NCBI GenBank assembly: GCA_013298265.1
Contig: JAAFHE010000082.1
Coordinates: forward strand, 1 to 9,934
DNA: 9,934 nucleotides
Source: Lysobacterales bacterium
GTDB lineage: Bacteria; Pseudomonadota; Gammaproteobacteria; Xanthomonadales; Rhodanobacteraceae
Direction of reading: 5' to 3'
Shown here: piece after piece, positions 1 through 7,408 of the stretch
How the letters are laid out: each line of letters opens with the position of its first letter
Position numbering within the stretch: position 1 is the first letter of the stretch
Notes under the pieces: generated by a model
What the model saw: the letters and a program-made list of their open reading frames with translations, nothing else
Database searches by the model: none
What the model was told of the DNA's origin: nothing
Program-made: the position numbers and the translations under genes

Positions 1-756
1 CAGCCAGTCTATGGTCCGCTGCTGCGTGTCGGGCATCACGGCCGCGCGGCGCAACGTGGCAATACCGGTATCGAAATCGCCCGCTTCGATCTGCGCCTGG
101 CCGAGATCGGCGACAAGACCAGCGCGCTGCGGGGTCAAGACGACCGCACGCTCGAGCGCGGGCAACGCCGTGGCGAGGTCGCGACGCTGGCGTGCCGCGC
201 GCGCCAACGTACGCAATGCGGCCGCATGCGCAGGATCACGCTCCACCGCCGCCTGCGCCAATTCCTGCGCCCCTGCGGCATCGCCGCCGGACAGCGCCAG
301 ATCGGCTGCGCCGACGTAGAGGTCGATCTCGCCCGGCCGCAGCGCGATCAGCCGCTGCAGCAAGGTCAATGCCGCCGCGCTGTCCCCTTCGCGCGCGAGC
401 AGGCCGGAAAGATTGCGCAATGCATCCGTATGACTCGGGTCCAGTTCGAGCACGCGCCCATACGTGCTGGCCGCAGCAACGCCGTCGCCGCCCACTTCGT
501 GCAGGTAGGCCAGATGAAACAGCACCGCGATGTCCTCCGGCCAGCGCTGCGCTGCCGTCTCCAGCAGCTGCCGTGCAACCCCAGCCTGTCCCGCCTGAAA
601 TGCGGTGACGGCGGTCTGCAGCCATAGACCCGGCTGCTGAGGCTGCCACTGCAGGCACTGCCGCAGCGGCTCCAGAGCCGCTGCGGCATCGTTGCGCTGT
701 AGCGCGAACTGGGCCTGCCGCCACGCCGCGTCAAAGGCCGCGCGCGCGCCGCTCAT
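1..756 (-). CDS. TPR-repeat protein, N-terminal part (C-terminus beyond the left edge)
   Basis: This open frame reads without a stop from an ATG at 756 to the window edge, giving 252 residues that begin MSGARAAFDAAW. Nearly all of it is a chain of about seven degenerate 34-residue tetratricopeptide repeats with the typical small-residue and proline spacing (for example VLELDPSHTDALRNLSGLL near residues 102-120). No signal peptide or membrane segment is seen, so it is probably cytoplasmic. TPR solenoids bind other proteins. In this bacterial group they often precede a sulfotransferase or an OGT/SPINDLY-type glycosyltransferase domain, but any catalytic domain would lie outside the window, so the function is open. 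It starts 31 bases after the htpG stop on the same strand, with no terminator between them, so it is probably co-transcribed with htpG. No in-frame ATG, GTG or TTG lies between the htpG stop and this ATG, which fixes the start. The ribosome binding site is weak. Confidence 0.8.
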   Translation of the reverse strand, partial: MSGARAAFDAAWRQAQFALQRNDAAAALEPLRQCLQWQPQQPGLWLQTAVTAFQAGQAGVARQLLETAAQRWPEDIAVLFHLAYLHEVGGDGVAAASTYGRVLELDPSHTDALRNLSGLLAREGDSAAALTLLQRLIALRPGEIDLYVGAADLALSGGDAAGAQELAQAAVERDPAHAAALRTLARAARQRRDLATALPALERAVVLTPQRAGLVADLGQAQIEAGDFDTGIATLRRAAVMPDTQQRTIDWL

Positions 757-787
757 GCGTCCGGCAGACGGCGCGGCAGGCGCTGCA

Positions 788-2671
788 TCAGGCTGCAGCC
801 AGCAACGCGTTGACGCGTCGCACGAAGCCGGCCGGATCACCGAGCTGGGCGCCGTCCATCAGCTGGGCCTGCTCGAACAGCAGCAGGCTGAACTCGCCCG
901 CACGCGTCAAGTCGGCCTCCGCCTCGATGCGCTGGACCAGCGCATGCTGCGGGTTGATTTCGAGGATAGGCTTGCTCGCCGGCGCATCGTGCCCGGCTTC
1001 GCGCATCAGGCGCTGCATGTGCGAGGCCATGTCGTATTCGTCGAGTACGAGGCAGGACGGCGAGTCGGTCAGGCGTTGGCTCACACGCACGTCACGGACG
1101 CGTTCACCCAGAAGCTCCTTGAGCTTGGCGATCACCGGTTCGGCCGCCTTGACCGCCTCCTCGCGCGCCTGCTTGTCGCCGCCGCCTTCGAGCGCGTCGA
1201 GATCGAGATCGCCCTTGGCCACGTTGCGCAGCTTCTTGCCACCGTACTCGCTGAGATAGCCGAGCATCCATTCGTCGATGCGGTCGAACATCAGCAACAC
1301 TTCCACATTGCGAGCGCGCAGTGCCTCGATCTGCGGGCTGCCCTTGGCCGCGCCGTAGCCATCGGCGCTGATGTAGTAGATCGGTTCCTGGCCGATCGGC
1401 ATGCGCGCGATATAGTCGTCCAGCGACACCGTGCGAGCCTGCCCTTCCGAAGCGGTGGACGCGAAACGCAGCAGCTTCGCAATGCGCTCACGATTGGCGC
1501 CGTCTTCGGCAATGCCTTCCTTGAGCACGTTGCCGAAGCTGTCGACGAAGGCCTGGAATTTTTCCTTGTCGTCGTTGGCAAGCTTTTCCAGCAGGTCCAG
1601 CGTGCGCTTGACGCAGGCGGCGCGGATCTGCGCGACGAGACGGTTGTCCTGCAGGATCTCACGGCTCACGTTCAGCGGCAGGTCGTCCGAGTCGACCACG
1701 CCGCGCATGAAGCGCAGATAAGACGGAAGCAACTGCTCACTGGCGTCCATGATGAACACGCGGCGGATGTAGAGCTTGAGGCCCTTCCGCTCTTCGCGTC
1801 CGCTGAACATCGCGTCGAACGGCGGCTTGGACGGCAAGTACAACAGCAAGGTATAGCTCTGCGAACCTTCGACGCGGTTGTGCGTCCAGGTGGCCGCGTC
1901 GCTGAAGTCATGCGCCAGCGACTTGTAGAAGCCCTGGTAGTCCTCGTCCTTGAGCTCGGACTTGGGGCGCGTCCACAGCGCCGCGGCGTGATTGACGGTT
2001 TCAAACTCGTCGGTGGACTTGCCGTCCTTCTGCACCGGCAGACGGATCGGGAAAGCAATGTGGTCGGAATACTTCGCGATCAGGTCGCGCAGCTTCCAGG
2101 CGCCGAGGAATTCGTCCTCGCCGTCCTTCAGGTGCAGGACGACGCTGGTGCCGCGCGGCGCTTCGATCGCGTCGATGGTGTATTCGCCGCTGCCATCGGA
2201 ATCCCAGCGTACGCCTTCGGCGGCCGGGCTGCCGGCGCGACGCGTGATCAGGGTGACCTTGTCGGCGACGATGAATGCGGAATAGAAGCCGACACCGAAC
2301 TGCCCGATGAGCTGGGTGTCCTTACGTGCGTCACCGGACAACGACTCGAGGAAGCGTCGCGTACCCGAGCGCGCGATCGTGCCGATGTTCTCAATGACTT
2401 CGTCGCGTCCCATGCCGATGCCGTTGTCGCGCAGGGTCAGCGTGCGCGCCTCGGCGTCAAAATGGATATCGATGCGAAGCTCCGCATCGCCTTCGGTCAG
2501 CGCCGGGTTGGCGAGCGCCTCGAAACGCAGCTTGTCGCAGGCGTCCGACGCATTGGAGACGAGTTCGCGCAGGAAAATTTCCTTGTGCGAATAGAGCGAA
2601 TGCGTGACCAGGTGCAGCACCTGGGCGACTTCGGCCTCGAATTTGCGGGTCTGTGCAGTGGTCTCGGTCAT
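788..2671 (-). CDS. htpG: HtpG, bacterial Hsp90 molecular chaperone
   Basis: HtpG is a cytosolic ATP-dependent homodimeric chaperone that remodels client proteins, often together with the DnaK system. The product is 627 residues against 624 in E. coli. The GHKL ATPase domain (about 1-220) has the HSLYSHKEIFLRELVSNASD helix with catalytic Glu36, the DNGIGM motif at 82-87 and the lid/glycine motif GQFGVGFYSAF from 123. The middle domain carries LPLNVSREILQ with the ATP-sensing Arg337 (E. coli Arg336). The C-terminal dimerisation domain ends in LEINPQHALV plus a short tail, with no MEEVD, as expected for a bacterial protein. An ATG three codons upstream (2680) is an alternative start; 2671 is preferred because GGAA lies just before it, but neither start has a strong ribosome binding site. 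The gene is separated from the rplS operon by a terminator and has its own heat-shock-like promoter. The identification is certain; the start is less so. Confidence 0.97.
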   Translation of the reverse strand: MTETTAQTRKFEAEVAQVLHLVTHSLYSHKEIFLRELVSNASDACDKLRFEALANPALTEGDAELRIDIHFDAEARTLTLRDNGIGMGRDEVIENIGTIARSGTRRFLESLSGDARKDTQLIGQFGVGFYSAFIVADKVTLITRRAGSPAAEGVRWDSDGSGEYTIDAIEAPRGTSVVLHLKDGEDEFLGAWKLRDLIAKYSDHIAFPIRLPVQKDGKSTDEFETVNHAAALWTRPKSELKDEDYQGFYKSLAHDFSDAATWTHNRVEGSQSYTLLLYLPSKPPFDAMFSGREERKGLKLYIRRVFIMDASEQLLPSYLRFMRGVVDSDDLPLNVSREILQDNRLVAQIRAACVKRTLDLLEKLANDDKEKFQAFVDSFGNVLKEGIAEDGANRERIAKLLRFASTASEGQARTVSLDDYIARMPIGQEPIYYISADGYGAAKGSPQIEALRARNVEVLLMFDRIDEWMLGYLSEYGGKKLRNVAKGDLDLDALEGGGDKQAREEAVKAAEPVIAKLKELLGERVRDVRVSQRLTDSPSCLVLDEYDMASHMQRLMREAGHDAPASKPILEINPQHALVQRIEAEADLTRAGEFSLLLFEQAQLMDGAQLGDPAGFVRRVNALLAAA

Positions 2672-2706
2672 GGTTTCCATCGTGCGCGAAGTGGAGGTAG
2701 CCGCGT

Positions 2707-2734
2707 GTTTGGGGGCGCTGGCAACAGTTTCAAC
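2707..2734 (-). promoter_or_regulatory. Candidate sigma-32 (RpoH) heat-shock promoter of htpG
   Basis: On the minus strand GTTGAAA (2734-2728) is followed after 13 bases by CCCCAAAC (2714-2707). The E. coli sigma-32 consensus is CTTGAAA, an 11-16 base spacer, then CCCCATnT, so the -35 matches 6 of 7 positions and the -10 keeps the diagnostic CCCCA. Transcription would start near 2700, giving a leader of about 20-30 bases before htpG. The site lies between the rplS terminator and htpG, exactly where an independent heat-shock promoter is expected. htpG is a known RpoH-regulon member in E. coli. Assignment here is by pattern only. Confidence 0.7.
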
Positions 2735-2760
2735 GGCTAGCCAGGCCAAAATCCACAACG

Positions 2761-2788
2761 CAAAAAGCCGCCCAGGGGGCGGCTTTTC
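2761..2788 (-). terminator. Rho-independent terminator after rplS
   Basis: On the minus strand the 7-base-pair stem GCCGCCC/GGGCGGC (arms 2777-2783 and 2767-2773 on the plus strand) closes a three-base loop. It is extended by four A-T pairs and followed by a run of five T (complement of 2762-2766). It lies about 20 bases after the rplS stop codon and ends the rpsP-rimM-trmD-rplS transcript. The A/T flanks are nearly symmetrical, but there is no plus-strand gene here for it to terminate. This is a strong canonical terminator. Confidence 0.92.
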
Positions 2789-2807
2789 GCTGACGGCGCG
2801 GAGCGGT

Positions 2808-3191
2808 TTACTCGGGCTTCTCAGACTTCCCGGACTTGCCATGCTTGCCCAGGTCTTCCTGGATGCGCGCCGCCTTGCCTTCCAGGCCACGAAGGTAGTA
2901 CAGCTTGGCGCCACGCACCTTGCCGCGGCGCTTGACCGACACCGAGTCGATCACGGCACTGTGGGTCTGGAACACACGTTCCACGCCGGTGCCGTGGGAA
3001 ATCTTGCGCACGGTGAAAGCCGAATTGAGGCCCGCGTTCTTCTTGGCGATGCAAACGCCTTCGTAAGCCTGCACGCGCTCGCGATTGCCTTCCTTGACCT
3101 TGACATTGACGACGACGGTATCGCCGGGGCCGAAATCCGGCAGGGAACGCTTGATCTGGGCGGCTTCGAACTGCTGAAGGAGGTTGCTCAT
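2808..3191 (-). CDS. rplS: 50S ribosomal protein L19
   Basis: L19 is a large-subunit protein at the 30S-50S interface that contributes to an intersubunit bridge. The 127-residue product has the full L19 core: the N-terminal helix [20 protein letters not shown], the barrel region [23 protein letters not shown], the [20 protein letters not shown] segment, and [22 protein letters not shown]. coli L19 has 115 residues; the extra length is a charged lysine/glycine/serine tail (about 113-127), probably flexible. The ATG at 3191 is preceded by GGTGA at good spacing, a clear Shine-Dalgarno match and the best in this operon. It is the last gene of the operon, 23 bases after trmD and just before the terminator. 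Confidence 0.97.
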   Translation of the reverse strand: MSNLLQQFEAAQIKRSLPDFGPGDTVVVNVKVKEGNRERVQAYEGVCIAKKNAGLNSAFTVRKISHGTGVERVFQTHSAVIDSVSVKRRGKVRGAKLYYLRGLEGKAARIQEDLGKHGKSGKSEKPE

Positions 3192-3214
3192 GACACTCAC
3201 CAATCTGGTCTGAA

Positions 3215-4024
3215 TTATCTTTCCGGCGCCGGGCCGGCCCTTGGCTCTTGGTGCGGCGCAACCGCAGACGGTTCCGCTGTACCGGCCGCGAGCCACTCGC
3301 GGCGAAATTCTTGCAACAACTCGCGTGCCTGTTTGTCCAGCACAACCCGCGCGAGCAAATCGGGCCGACGCAACCACGTTCGACCCAGCGATTGTTTCAG
3401 GCGCCAACGCCGGATCATCGCATGGTTTCCCGATTGCAGCACGGCGGGCACATCGCCCAGTTCGTCCTGCATCGGTCGCGTGTAGTGCGGGCAGTCGAGC
3501 AGTCCGTTCGAAAACGAATCCTGTTCGGCCGACGCCGCGTCGTTCAACGCGCCTTGCTGCAGTCGGCCGACCGCATCGATCAGCACTGCCGCACCCAACT
3601 CGCCGCCGGACAGCACGTAGTCGCCGATGGAAATCTCCTCGTCGACCTCGCGCGCCAGCAAGCGCTCGTCCACTCCTTCGTAGCGGCCGCAGAGCAGGAT
3701 CAGTCGCTCCTGTCTTGCGAGTTCCGCCACTTTCGCCTGAGTCAGCCGCGTACCCTGCGGGCTCAGGTAGATCGTCCTTGCCACTCCCGCTGCCGCCTGC
3801 CTTGCGGCCGACAACGCCGCCCGCAGCGGCTGGATCAGCATCACCATTCCCGGACCGCCCCCACAGGTGCGCCCGTCGACAGTGCGATAGCTGTCGGTAG
3901 CGAAGTCGCGCGGATTCCACGCTTCGACGCCCAGCAGGCCACGCTCCTGCGCCCGGCCAATGACACCGACCGCCGCGCATTGCCGCACAAACTCCGGAAA
4001 CAGCGTGATGACGTCGATGCGCAC
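3215..4024 (-). CDS. trmD: tRNA (guanine-N1-)-methyltransferase TrmD
   Basis: TrmD uses S-adenosylmethionine to methylate N1 of G37 next to the anticodon, which prevents +1 frameshifting. It acts as a homodimeric SPOUT enzyme with a deep trefoil knot. The 269-residue product (E. coli 255) shows the SAM-pocket motifs SPQGTRLTQ (88-96), [12 protein letters not shown] (110-121) and [12 protein letters not shown] (132-143). Catalytic Arg154 and Asp169 fall at the same numbers as in the H. influenzae enzyme, followed by [11 protein letters not shown]. The C-terminal domain contains the conserved [21 protein letters not shown] tail of about 20 residues rich in Ala, Pro and Glu is extra. The start is a GTG at 4024 with GAGG eight bases upstream; the N-terminus [11 protein letters not shown] aligns with the family, so this start is secure. 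It lies 14 bases after rimM. Confidence 0.97.
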   Translation of the reverse strand: MRIDVITLFPEFVRQCAAVGVIGRAQERGLLGVEAWNPRDFATDSYRTVDGRTCGGGPGMVMLIQPLRAALSAARQAAAGVARTIYLSPQGTRLTQAKVAELARQERLILLCGRYEGVDERLLAREVDEEISIGDYVLSGGELGAAVLIDAVGRLQQGALNDAASAEQDSFSNGLLDCPHYTRPMQDELGDVPAVLQSGNHAMIRRWRLKQSLGRTWLRRPDLLARVVLDKQARELLQEFRREWLAAGTAEPSAVAPHQEPRAGPAPER

Positions 4025-4038
4025 CGCGCTGCCCTCGT

Positions 4039-4554
4039 TCAGAAATCCGGGTCCCAGTCGACGACGATGCGCCGCGAATCCAGATCCACCTGCTTGATGT
4101 ATTGCTCGAGTACGAACGGAATCATCCGCTCGCGCTCGCCGTCACGAGCCACCAGCACGTCGTTTGCTCCGGTTGCGAACAAATGCGAGACCCGACCGAA
4201 CGAAACGCCTTCCACTGTCACGACGTCCAGGCCTTCGAGATCGGTCCAGTAATACTCGCCGTCTTTCGGCTTGGGCAGCGACGAACGTAGAACCCAGACT
4301 TCGCTGCCGATCAGCACTGCGGCCTGGTCGCGGTCATCGACACCGGGCAACGTGGCGACCATGCCCTTGCCTTGCTCGCGACCGCGGCAACCACGAATCT
4401 CCCGCTCGGCACCGGCGGACTTCAGAATCCAGGGCTGATACCGGAAAATCTGCATGCGCGGATCGGTCCAGGATTCGAGCTTGACCGCTCCCGCCGTTCC
4501 CGACACCCCGACTATCCGGCCGACGAGAACGCGGCGTTCGACTTCCGCGCTCAT
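4039..4554 (-). CDS. rimM: Ribosome maturation factor RimM
   Basis: RimM binds S19 in the 30S head and assists late 30S assembly and 16S rRNA processing. The 171-residue product (E. coli 182) has both expected domains. The N-terminal RimM beta-barrel (about 8-92) opens with [21 protein letters not shown]. The C-terminal PRC-barrel (about 98-170) contains [41 protein letters not shown] and the closing WDPDF. The conserved YYW and GANDVLV segments are those tied to S19 binding in this family. The start is ATG 4554, 12 bases after the rpsP stop. The ribosome binding site is poor (AAGCGG-like), which fits lower expression than the ribosomal proteins encoded on the same transcript, as known for E. 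coli. Confidence 0.96.
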   Translation of the reverse strand: MSAEVERRVLVGRIVGVSGTAGAVKLESWTDPRMQIFRYQPWILKSAGAEREIRGCRGREQGKGMVATLPGVDDRDQAAVLIGSEVWVLRSSLPKPKDGEYYWTDLEGLDVVTVEGVSFGRVSHLFATGANDVLVARDGERERMIPFVLEQYIKQVDLDSRRIVVDWDPDF

Positions 4555-4566
4555 GCGTCGTACCGC

Positions 4567-4830
4567 TTAGGCTGCCGCCGCAGCGACCTGCTTGGAAGCG
4601 CGCTTGAGCAACGCACGGACCTTTTCGGTCGGCTGCGCGCCCTTGGCGATCCACTCGTTCGCGCGAGCGACATTGAGTTCCAGAGGAACTTCCTTGCCAG
4701 CCGCGATCGGGTTGAAGTAACCCAGACGCTCGATGCTGCGGCCGTCACGGGCATAGCGCTCGTCGGCAACCACGATGTGATAGAACGGGCGCCCTTTGGC
4801 GCCGCCGCGGGACAGGCGAATCTTGACCAT
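4567..4830 (-). CDS. rpsP: 30S ribosomal protein S16
   Basis: S16 is a small-subunit protein that binds 16S rRNA early in assembly and stabilises the body and platform. The 87-residue product begins with the S16 signature [20 protein letters not shown] and continues [21 protein letters not shown], both highly conserved. It ends in a short alanine tail after the lysine/arginine-rich LLKRASK helix. Family members are about 80-90 residues. The ATG at 4830 gives the exact family N-terminus and follows a purine-rich GAGAAGA. It is the first gene of the rpsP-rimM-trmD-rplS operon and has a promoter-like sequence about 60-90 bases upstream. Confidence 0.98.
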   Translation of the reverse strand: MVKIRLSRGGAKGRPFYHIVVADERYARDGRSIERLGYFNPIAAGKEVPLELNVARANEWIAKGAQPTEKVRALLKRASKQVAAAAA

Positions 4831-4892
4831 TGCTTGATCTTCTCTATGAGAATGGGCTGGTCGCGGACGCAACGAGCCCCAGGAAACGCGGC

Positions 4893-4920
4893 ATTCTATG
4901 CGAAGGTCCGCGAAATTCAA
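4893..4920 (-). promoter_or_regulatory. Candidate sigma-70 promoter of the rpsP operon
   Basis: On the minus strand TTGAAT (4920-4915), a 16-base spacer and TAGAAT (4898-4893) match the sigma-70 boxes at 4/6 and 5/6. Transcription would start near 4886, leaving a leader of about 56 bases before rpsP. The bases after the -10 box are GCCGCG, a GC-rich discriminator of the kind linked to stringent (ppGpp/DksA) control of ribosomal promoters. The stringent link is inference. There is no intrinsic terminator between ffh and rpsP, so read-through from ffh is also possible. Confidence 0.65.
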
Positions 4921-4996
4921 AGCGGGGCCGCCAACAATACCCCATCCAACGCAGCCGGCCCAGCGCAACCTGCACATCCGGACCGGCCATCCCCGC

Positions 4997-6382
4997 TCAG
5001 CGCATCATGCCGCCACCAGGGAAACCACCGCCTCCCATACCCTTCATGGCACCGGACATCTGCCGCATCAGTCCCTTGAGACCGCCGCCGGCGAGCTTGG
5101 ACATCATCTTTTCCATCTGCTGGTACTGCTTGAGCAGCTTGTTCACGTCCGAAGGCTGCATACCGGAACCGCGTGCCACACGCGCCTTGCGCGAGCCGTT
5201 GAGCAGATCGGGATGACGGCGCTCTTTCTTTGTCATCGAGTTGATGATGGCGATCATGCGGTGCACTTCGCGGTCGTTGGCCTTGGCCTTGACATGGTCC
5301 GGCAGGCTCGACACGCCGGGCAGCTTGTCCATGAGCGAGCCGAGGCCGCCCATGCTCAACATCTGCTGTAGCTGGTCGCGCATATCGTTGAGGTCAAAGC
5401 GCTTGCCCTTCATGACCTTCTCGGCCAGCTTCTGCGCTTTTTCCTGATCGACCTTCTGCTCGACCTGCTCGACCAGCGACAACACGTCGCCCATGCCGAG
5501 GATGCGCTGGGCAAGGCGATCCGGATGGAACGGCTCCAGCGCTTCGGTCTTCTCGCCGGCGCCGATGAACTTGATCGGCCGGCCAGTGATGTAGCGCACC
5601 GACAGCGCCGCGCCACCGCGCGCATCGCCGTCGGTCTTGGTCAGCACCACGCCCGTGAGCGGCAGCGCTTCGGCGAAGGCCTTGGCGGTGTTCGCCGCAT
5701 CCTGGCCGGTCATCGCGTCGACGACGAACAGGGTTTCGATCGGCTTGAGCTCGGCGTGGAGCGCCTTGATCTCGGCCATCATGTCGGCATCGATATGCAG
5801 GCGTCCGGCGGTGTCGACCAACAGCACGTCGGCGAAATTCCGCTTGGCCGCGTCCAGCGCGCTGCGCGCGATCGCGACCGGGCTCTGCTCGCCGCTGGAC
5901 GGATGGAACAGCACCTCAACCTGCTCGGCCAGCACGCGCAGCTGCTCAATCGCCGCCGGACGGTAGACGTCGCAGCTGACGACCATGACTTTCTTCTTCT
6001 TGCGCTCCTTGAGGAAGCGCGCGAGCTTGGCCGTGGTGGTGGTCTTGCCCGCGCCCTGCAGACCGGCCATGAGCACGACAGCAGGCGGCTGAGCAGCGAG
6101 ATTGAGGTCGGTGTTGACCGTGCCCATGACCGCGGTGAGCTCGTCGCGGACCACACGTACCAGGGCCTGCCCCGGCGTCAGGCTCTTGAGCACGTCCTGG
6201 CCGACCGCACGCACCTTGACGCGCTCGATCAGGGCCTGAACCACGGGCAGCGCCACATCGGCCTCGAGCAGCGCAATACGCACTTCGCGCATCGACTCGC
6301 GGATATTTTCTTCGGTAAGGCGGGCGCGGCCGCGCAGGCGTTCGATGGTGGTAGACAGGCGCTGGCTCAGGGACTCGAACAT
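4997..6382 (-). CDS. ffh: Signal recognition particle GTPase Ffh (SRP54 homologue)
   Basis: Ffh, with 4.5S RNA, binds hydrophobic signal sequences as they leave the ribosome and delivers the complex to FtsY at the inner membrane. The 461-residue product (E. coli 453) has the N domain (about 1-90) and a G domain with P-loop [11 protein letters not shown] (107-117), [14 protein letters not shown] (135-148), DTAGRLHID (190-198), TKTD (248-251) and GAGEK (274-278). Its methionine-rich M domain (about 328-435) includes the RNA-binding helix [13 protein letters not shown] (397-409). A glycine/methionine tail ending in [11 protein letters not shown] is typical. The start is ATG 6382, giving the family N-terminus MFESLSQRL. 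It lies upstream of rpsP on the same strand and divergent from the ypjD-like gene, as in E. coli. Confidence 0.98.
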   Translation of the reverse strand: MFESLSQRLSTTIERLRGRARLTEENIRESMREVRIALLEADVALPVVQALIERVKVRAVGQDVLKSLTPGQALVRVVRDELTAVMGTVNTDLNLAAQPPAVVLMAGLQGAGKTTTTAKLARFLKERKKKKVMVVSCDVYRPAAIEQLRVLAEQVEVLFHPSSGEQSPVAIARSALDAAKRNFADVLLVDTAGRLHIDADMMAEIKALHAELKPIETLFVVDAMTGQDAANTAKAFAEALPLTGVVLTKTDGDARGGAALSVRYITGRPIKFIGAGEKTEALEPFHPDRLAQRILGMGDVLSLVEQVEQKVDQEKAQKLAEKVMKGKRFDLNDMRDQLQQMLSMGGLGSLMDKLPGVSSLPDHVKAKANDREVHRMIAIINSMTKKERRHPDLLNGSRKARVARGSGMQPSDVNKLLKQYQQMEKMMSKLAGGGLKGLMRQMSGAMKGMGGGGFPGGGMMR

Positions 6383-6414
6383 GTGCGGCTTCAGTGCTGG
6401 GCAAAAGGACGGCG

Positions 6415-6420
6415 ATTATA
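6415..6420 (-). promoter_or_regulatory. Candidate -10 box of the ffh promoter
   Basis: A perfect TATAAT on the minus strand (6420-6415) lies 32 bases upstream of the ffh ATG, implying a leader of about 25 bases. No convincing -35 box is visible at 16-18 bases spacing (the region reads CCAACG), so the promoter would depend on the -10 element or on an activator. The shared intergenic region with the ypjD-like gene is only 126 bases (6383-6508). I could not identify a promoter for the plus-strand gene there. Confidence 0.5.
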
Positions 6421-6508
6421 GCAGCGGCCCGCCGGCACGTTGGCGCGGGCGGCTTGCATGGCGCGAAACAGTACGCGCGTCCGCCCATGCCTGTGCGAAA
6501 CTCGCCCG

Positions 6509-7309
6509 ATGCTGATCTCCGTACTGGCGGCCGTCGCGGTCGCTGCCTACCTGGCCGCCACACTGCTCATCGCGGTTCCGGCCCTGCGCGGCACGCGCCT
6601 GCCGCGTCTGCCGGGCGCGACCGTAGCCGTGGTTGGCGTGCTCGCCCACGCGGGCTACCTGCTCGTGGCACATCGCGGCGGACTGGATCTGCATTTTTTT
6701 GCTGCGCTCAGCGTCGTCGCCATGCTGATTGCGGGGACGACGCTGCTGGTCAATCTGGTCCGGCCTGTCGATGCACTGGGCGTTCTGGTGCTTCCACTCG
6801 CCGCGGCGCTGCTCGCTGTCGATGCGTGGATCGCCCCGCCGACCCAGCCCATCGCCATGGGCTGGCAGATCAAGCTGCACGTCATCGTCGCACTGCTCGG
6901 CTACGCGCTGCTCAGTGTCTCCGCAGTGCTGGCGTTGCTGCTGCTCGCCCAGGAGCGCGCATTGCGCAACCGCGACGTGGCCAGCCATTGGCTGCGCGTG
7001 CTGCCGCCGTTGACGCTGACGGAAAGCCTGATGTTTCGCCTCGTCGGCAGCGGATTCGTACTGCTTAGCGCCACCCTGCTCAGCGGCGTGCTGTTCGTCG
7101 AGAACCTGTTTGCCCAGCATCTGGTGCACAAGACGATCCTGTCCATCGTCGCCTGGGTGGTGTTCGGCACCTTGCTCGCGGGCCGCTGGCGCTTCGGCTG
7201 GCGTGGCCGCCGCGCCGTGCGCCTGCTGCTCATCGGCATGGCGGTGTTGCTGCTGGCCTTCTTCGGTAGCAAATTCGTGCTGGAACTGCTGCTTTCACGC
7301 ACACCTTGA
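6509..7309 (+). CDS. ypjD: YpjD-like inner-membrane protein, CcsA/cytochrome c assembly family
   Basis: The 266-residue product (E. coli YpjD 263) is almost entirely hydrophobic, with about eight predicted membrane helices near residues 2-23, 37-55, 62-84, 89-109, 122-147, 176-197, 209-225 and 237-262. It matches the YpjD pattern: a His-bearing helix KLHVIVALLGYALLS (122-136), KTILSIVAWVVFG (208-220), then GWRGRRAV (230-237) and a final FFGSKFV. The family is distantly related to CcsA/CcmC haem-handling proteins, but the tryptophan-rich WWD motif of true cytochrome c synthases is absent here, so a haem role is unproven. The neighbourhood supports the call: ypjD is also divergent from ffh in E. 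coli. ATG 6509 was chosen because it opens directly into the first helix; the ribosome binding site is weak, and an upstream ATG at 6440 would add 23 unlikely polar residues. Confidence 0.88.
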   Translation: MLISVLAAVAVAAYLAATLLIAVPALRGTRLPRLPGATVAVVGVLAHAGYLLVAHRGGLDLHFFAALSVVAMLIAGTTLLVNLVRPVDALGVLVLPLAAALLAVDAWIAPPTQPIAMGWQIKLHVIVALLGYALLSVSAVLALLLLAQERALRNRDVASHWLRVLPPLTLTESLMFRLVGSGFVLLSATLLSGVLFVENLFAQHLVHKTILSIVAWVVFGTLLAGRWRFGWRGRRAVRLLLIGMAVLLLAFFGSKFVLELLLSRTP

Positions 7310-7327
7310 GCCGGTTTGTCGCGATGC

Positions 7328-7357
7328 TTGCTGTACATCGCGCGGCAAGGGCAGAAT
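7328..7357 (+). promoter_or_regulatory. Weak candidate promoter of the PilZ gene
   Basis: TTGCTG (7328-7333), an 18-base spacer and CAGAAT (7352-7357) match the sigma-70 boxes at 3/6 and 4/6, ending about 50 bases before the PilZ ATG. The same bases include an imperfect hairpin (AGGGC at 7348-7352 pairing with GCCCT at 7359-7363, extended by three pairs past a bulged A). That hairpin could instead be a degenerate terminator of the ypjD-like gene, but no T-run follows it. Either reading is uncertain. Confidence 0.28.
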
Positions 7358-7408
7358 CGCCCTGCCAGCATGCACTTATGCGATTGACTTGAGGCACTTT
7401 CCCCAGCC

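Noticed and set aside
236..734. Two overlapping minus-strand frames with alanine/arginine-rich translations near the left edge.
   Set aside because: They are alternative frames of the TPR gene, whose correct frame gives regular 34-residue repeats.
739..750. A CG-alternating run that could adopt Z-DNA.
   Set aside because: It is short, lies within the coding start of the TPR gene, and encodes ordinary Ala/Arg codons.
791..800. A perfect 10-base palindrome, GGCTGCAGCC, at the end of htpG.
   Set aside because: It encodes the alanine-rich C-terminus, has no loop or T-run and is too short to claim as an operator.
692..2740. A 682-codon open frame on the plus strand opposite htpG.
   Set aside because: It is codon-aligned with htpG on the other strand, where a stop would need the sense codons TTA, CTA or TCA, all rare in GC-rich genes. 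The translated protein shows no recognisable domain, while htpG is unmistakable.
2808..3980. A 390-codon minus-strand frame that would extend L19 upstream through trmD.
   Set aside because: The extra part is an out-of-frame reading of trmD. L19 has its own ATG with a good ribosome binding site and the correct family N-terminus at 3191.
3248..4252. A 334-codon plus-strand frame opposite trmD and rimM.
   Set aside because: It crosses two well-identified minus-strand genes and their gap, has no recognisable domain, and is explained by high GC content.
5525..6421. A 298-codon plus-strand frame opposite ffh.
   Set aside because: It is the antisense shadow of a fully conserved GTPase gene, with no domain or start signal.
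6416..7129. A 237-codon minus-strand frame opposite the ypjD-like gene.
   Set aside because: It is rich in Gln, His and Arg with no domain, as expected for the antisense of a leucine/alanine-rich membrane protein.
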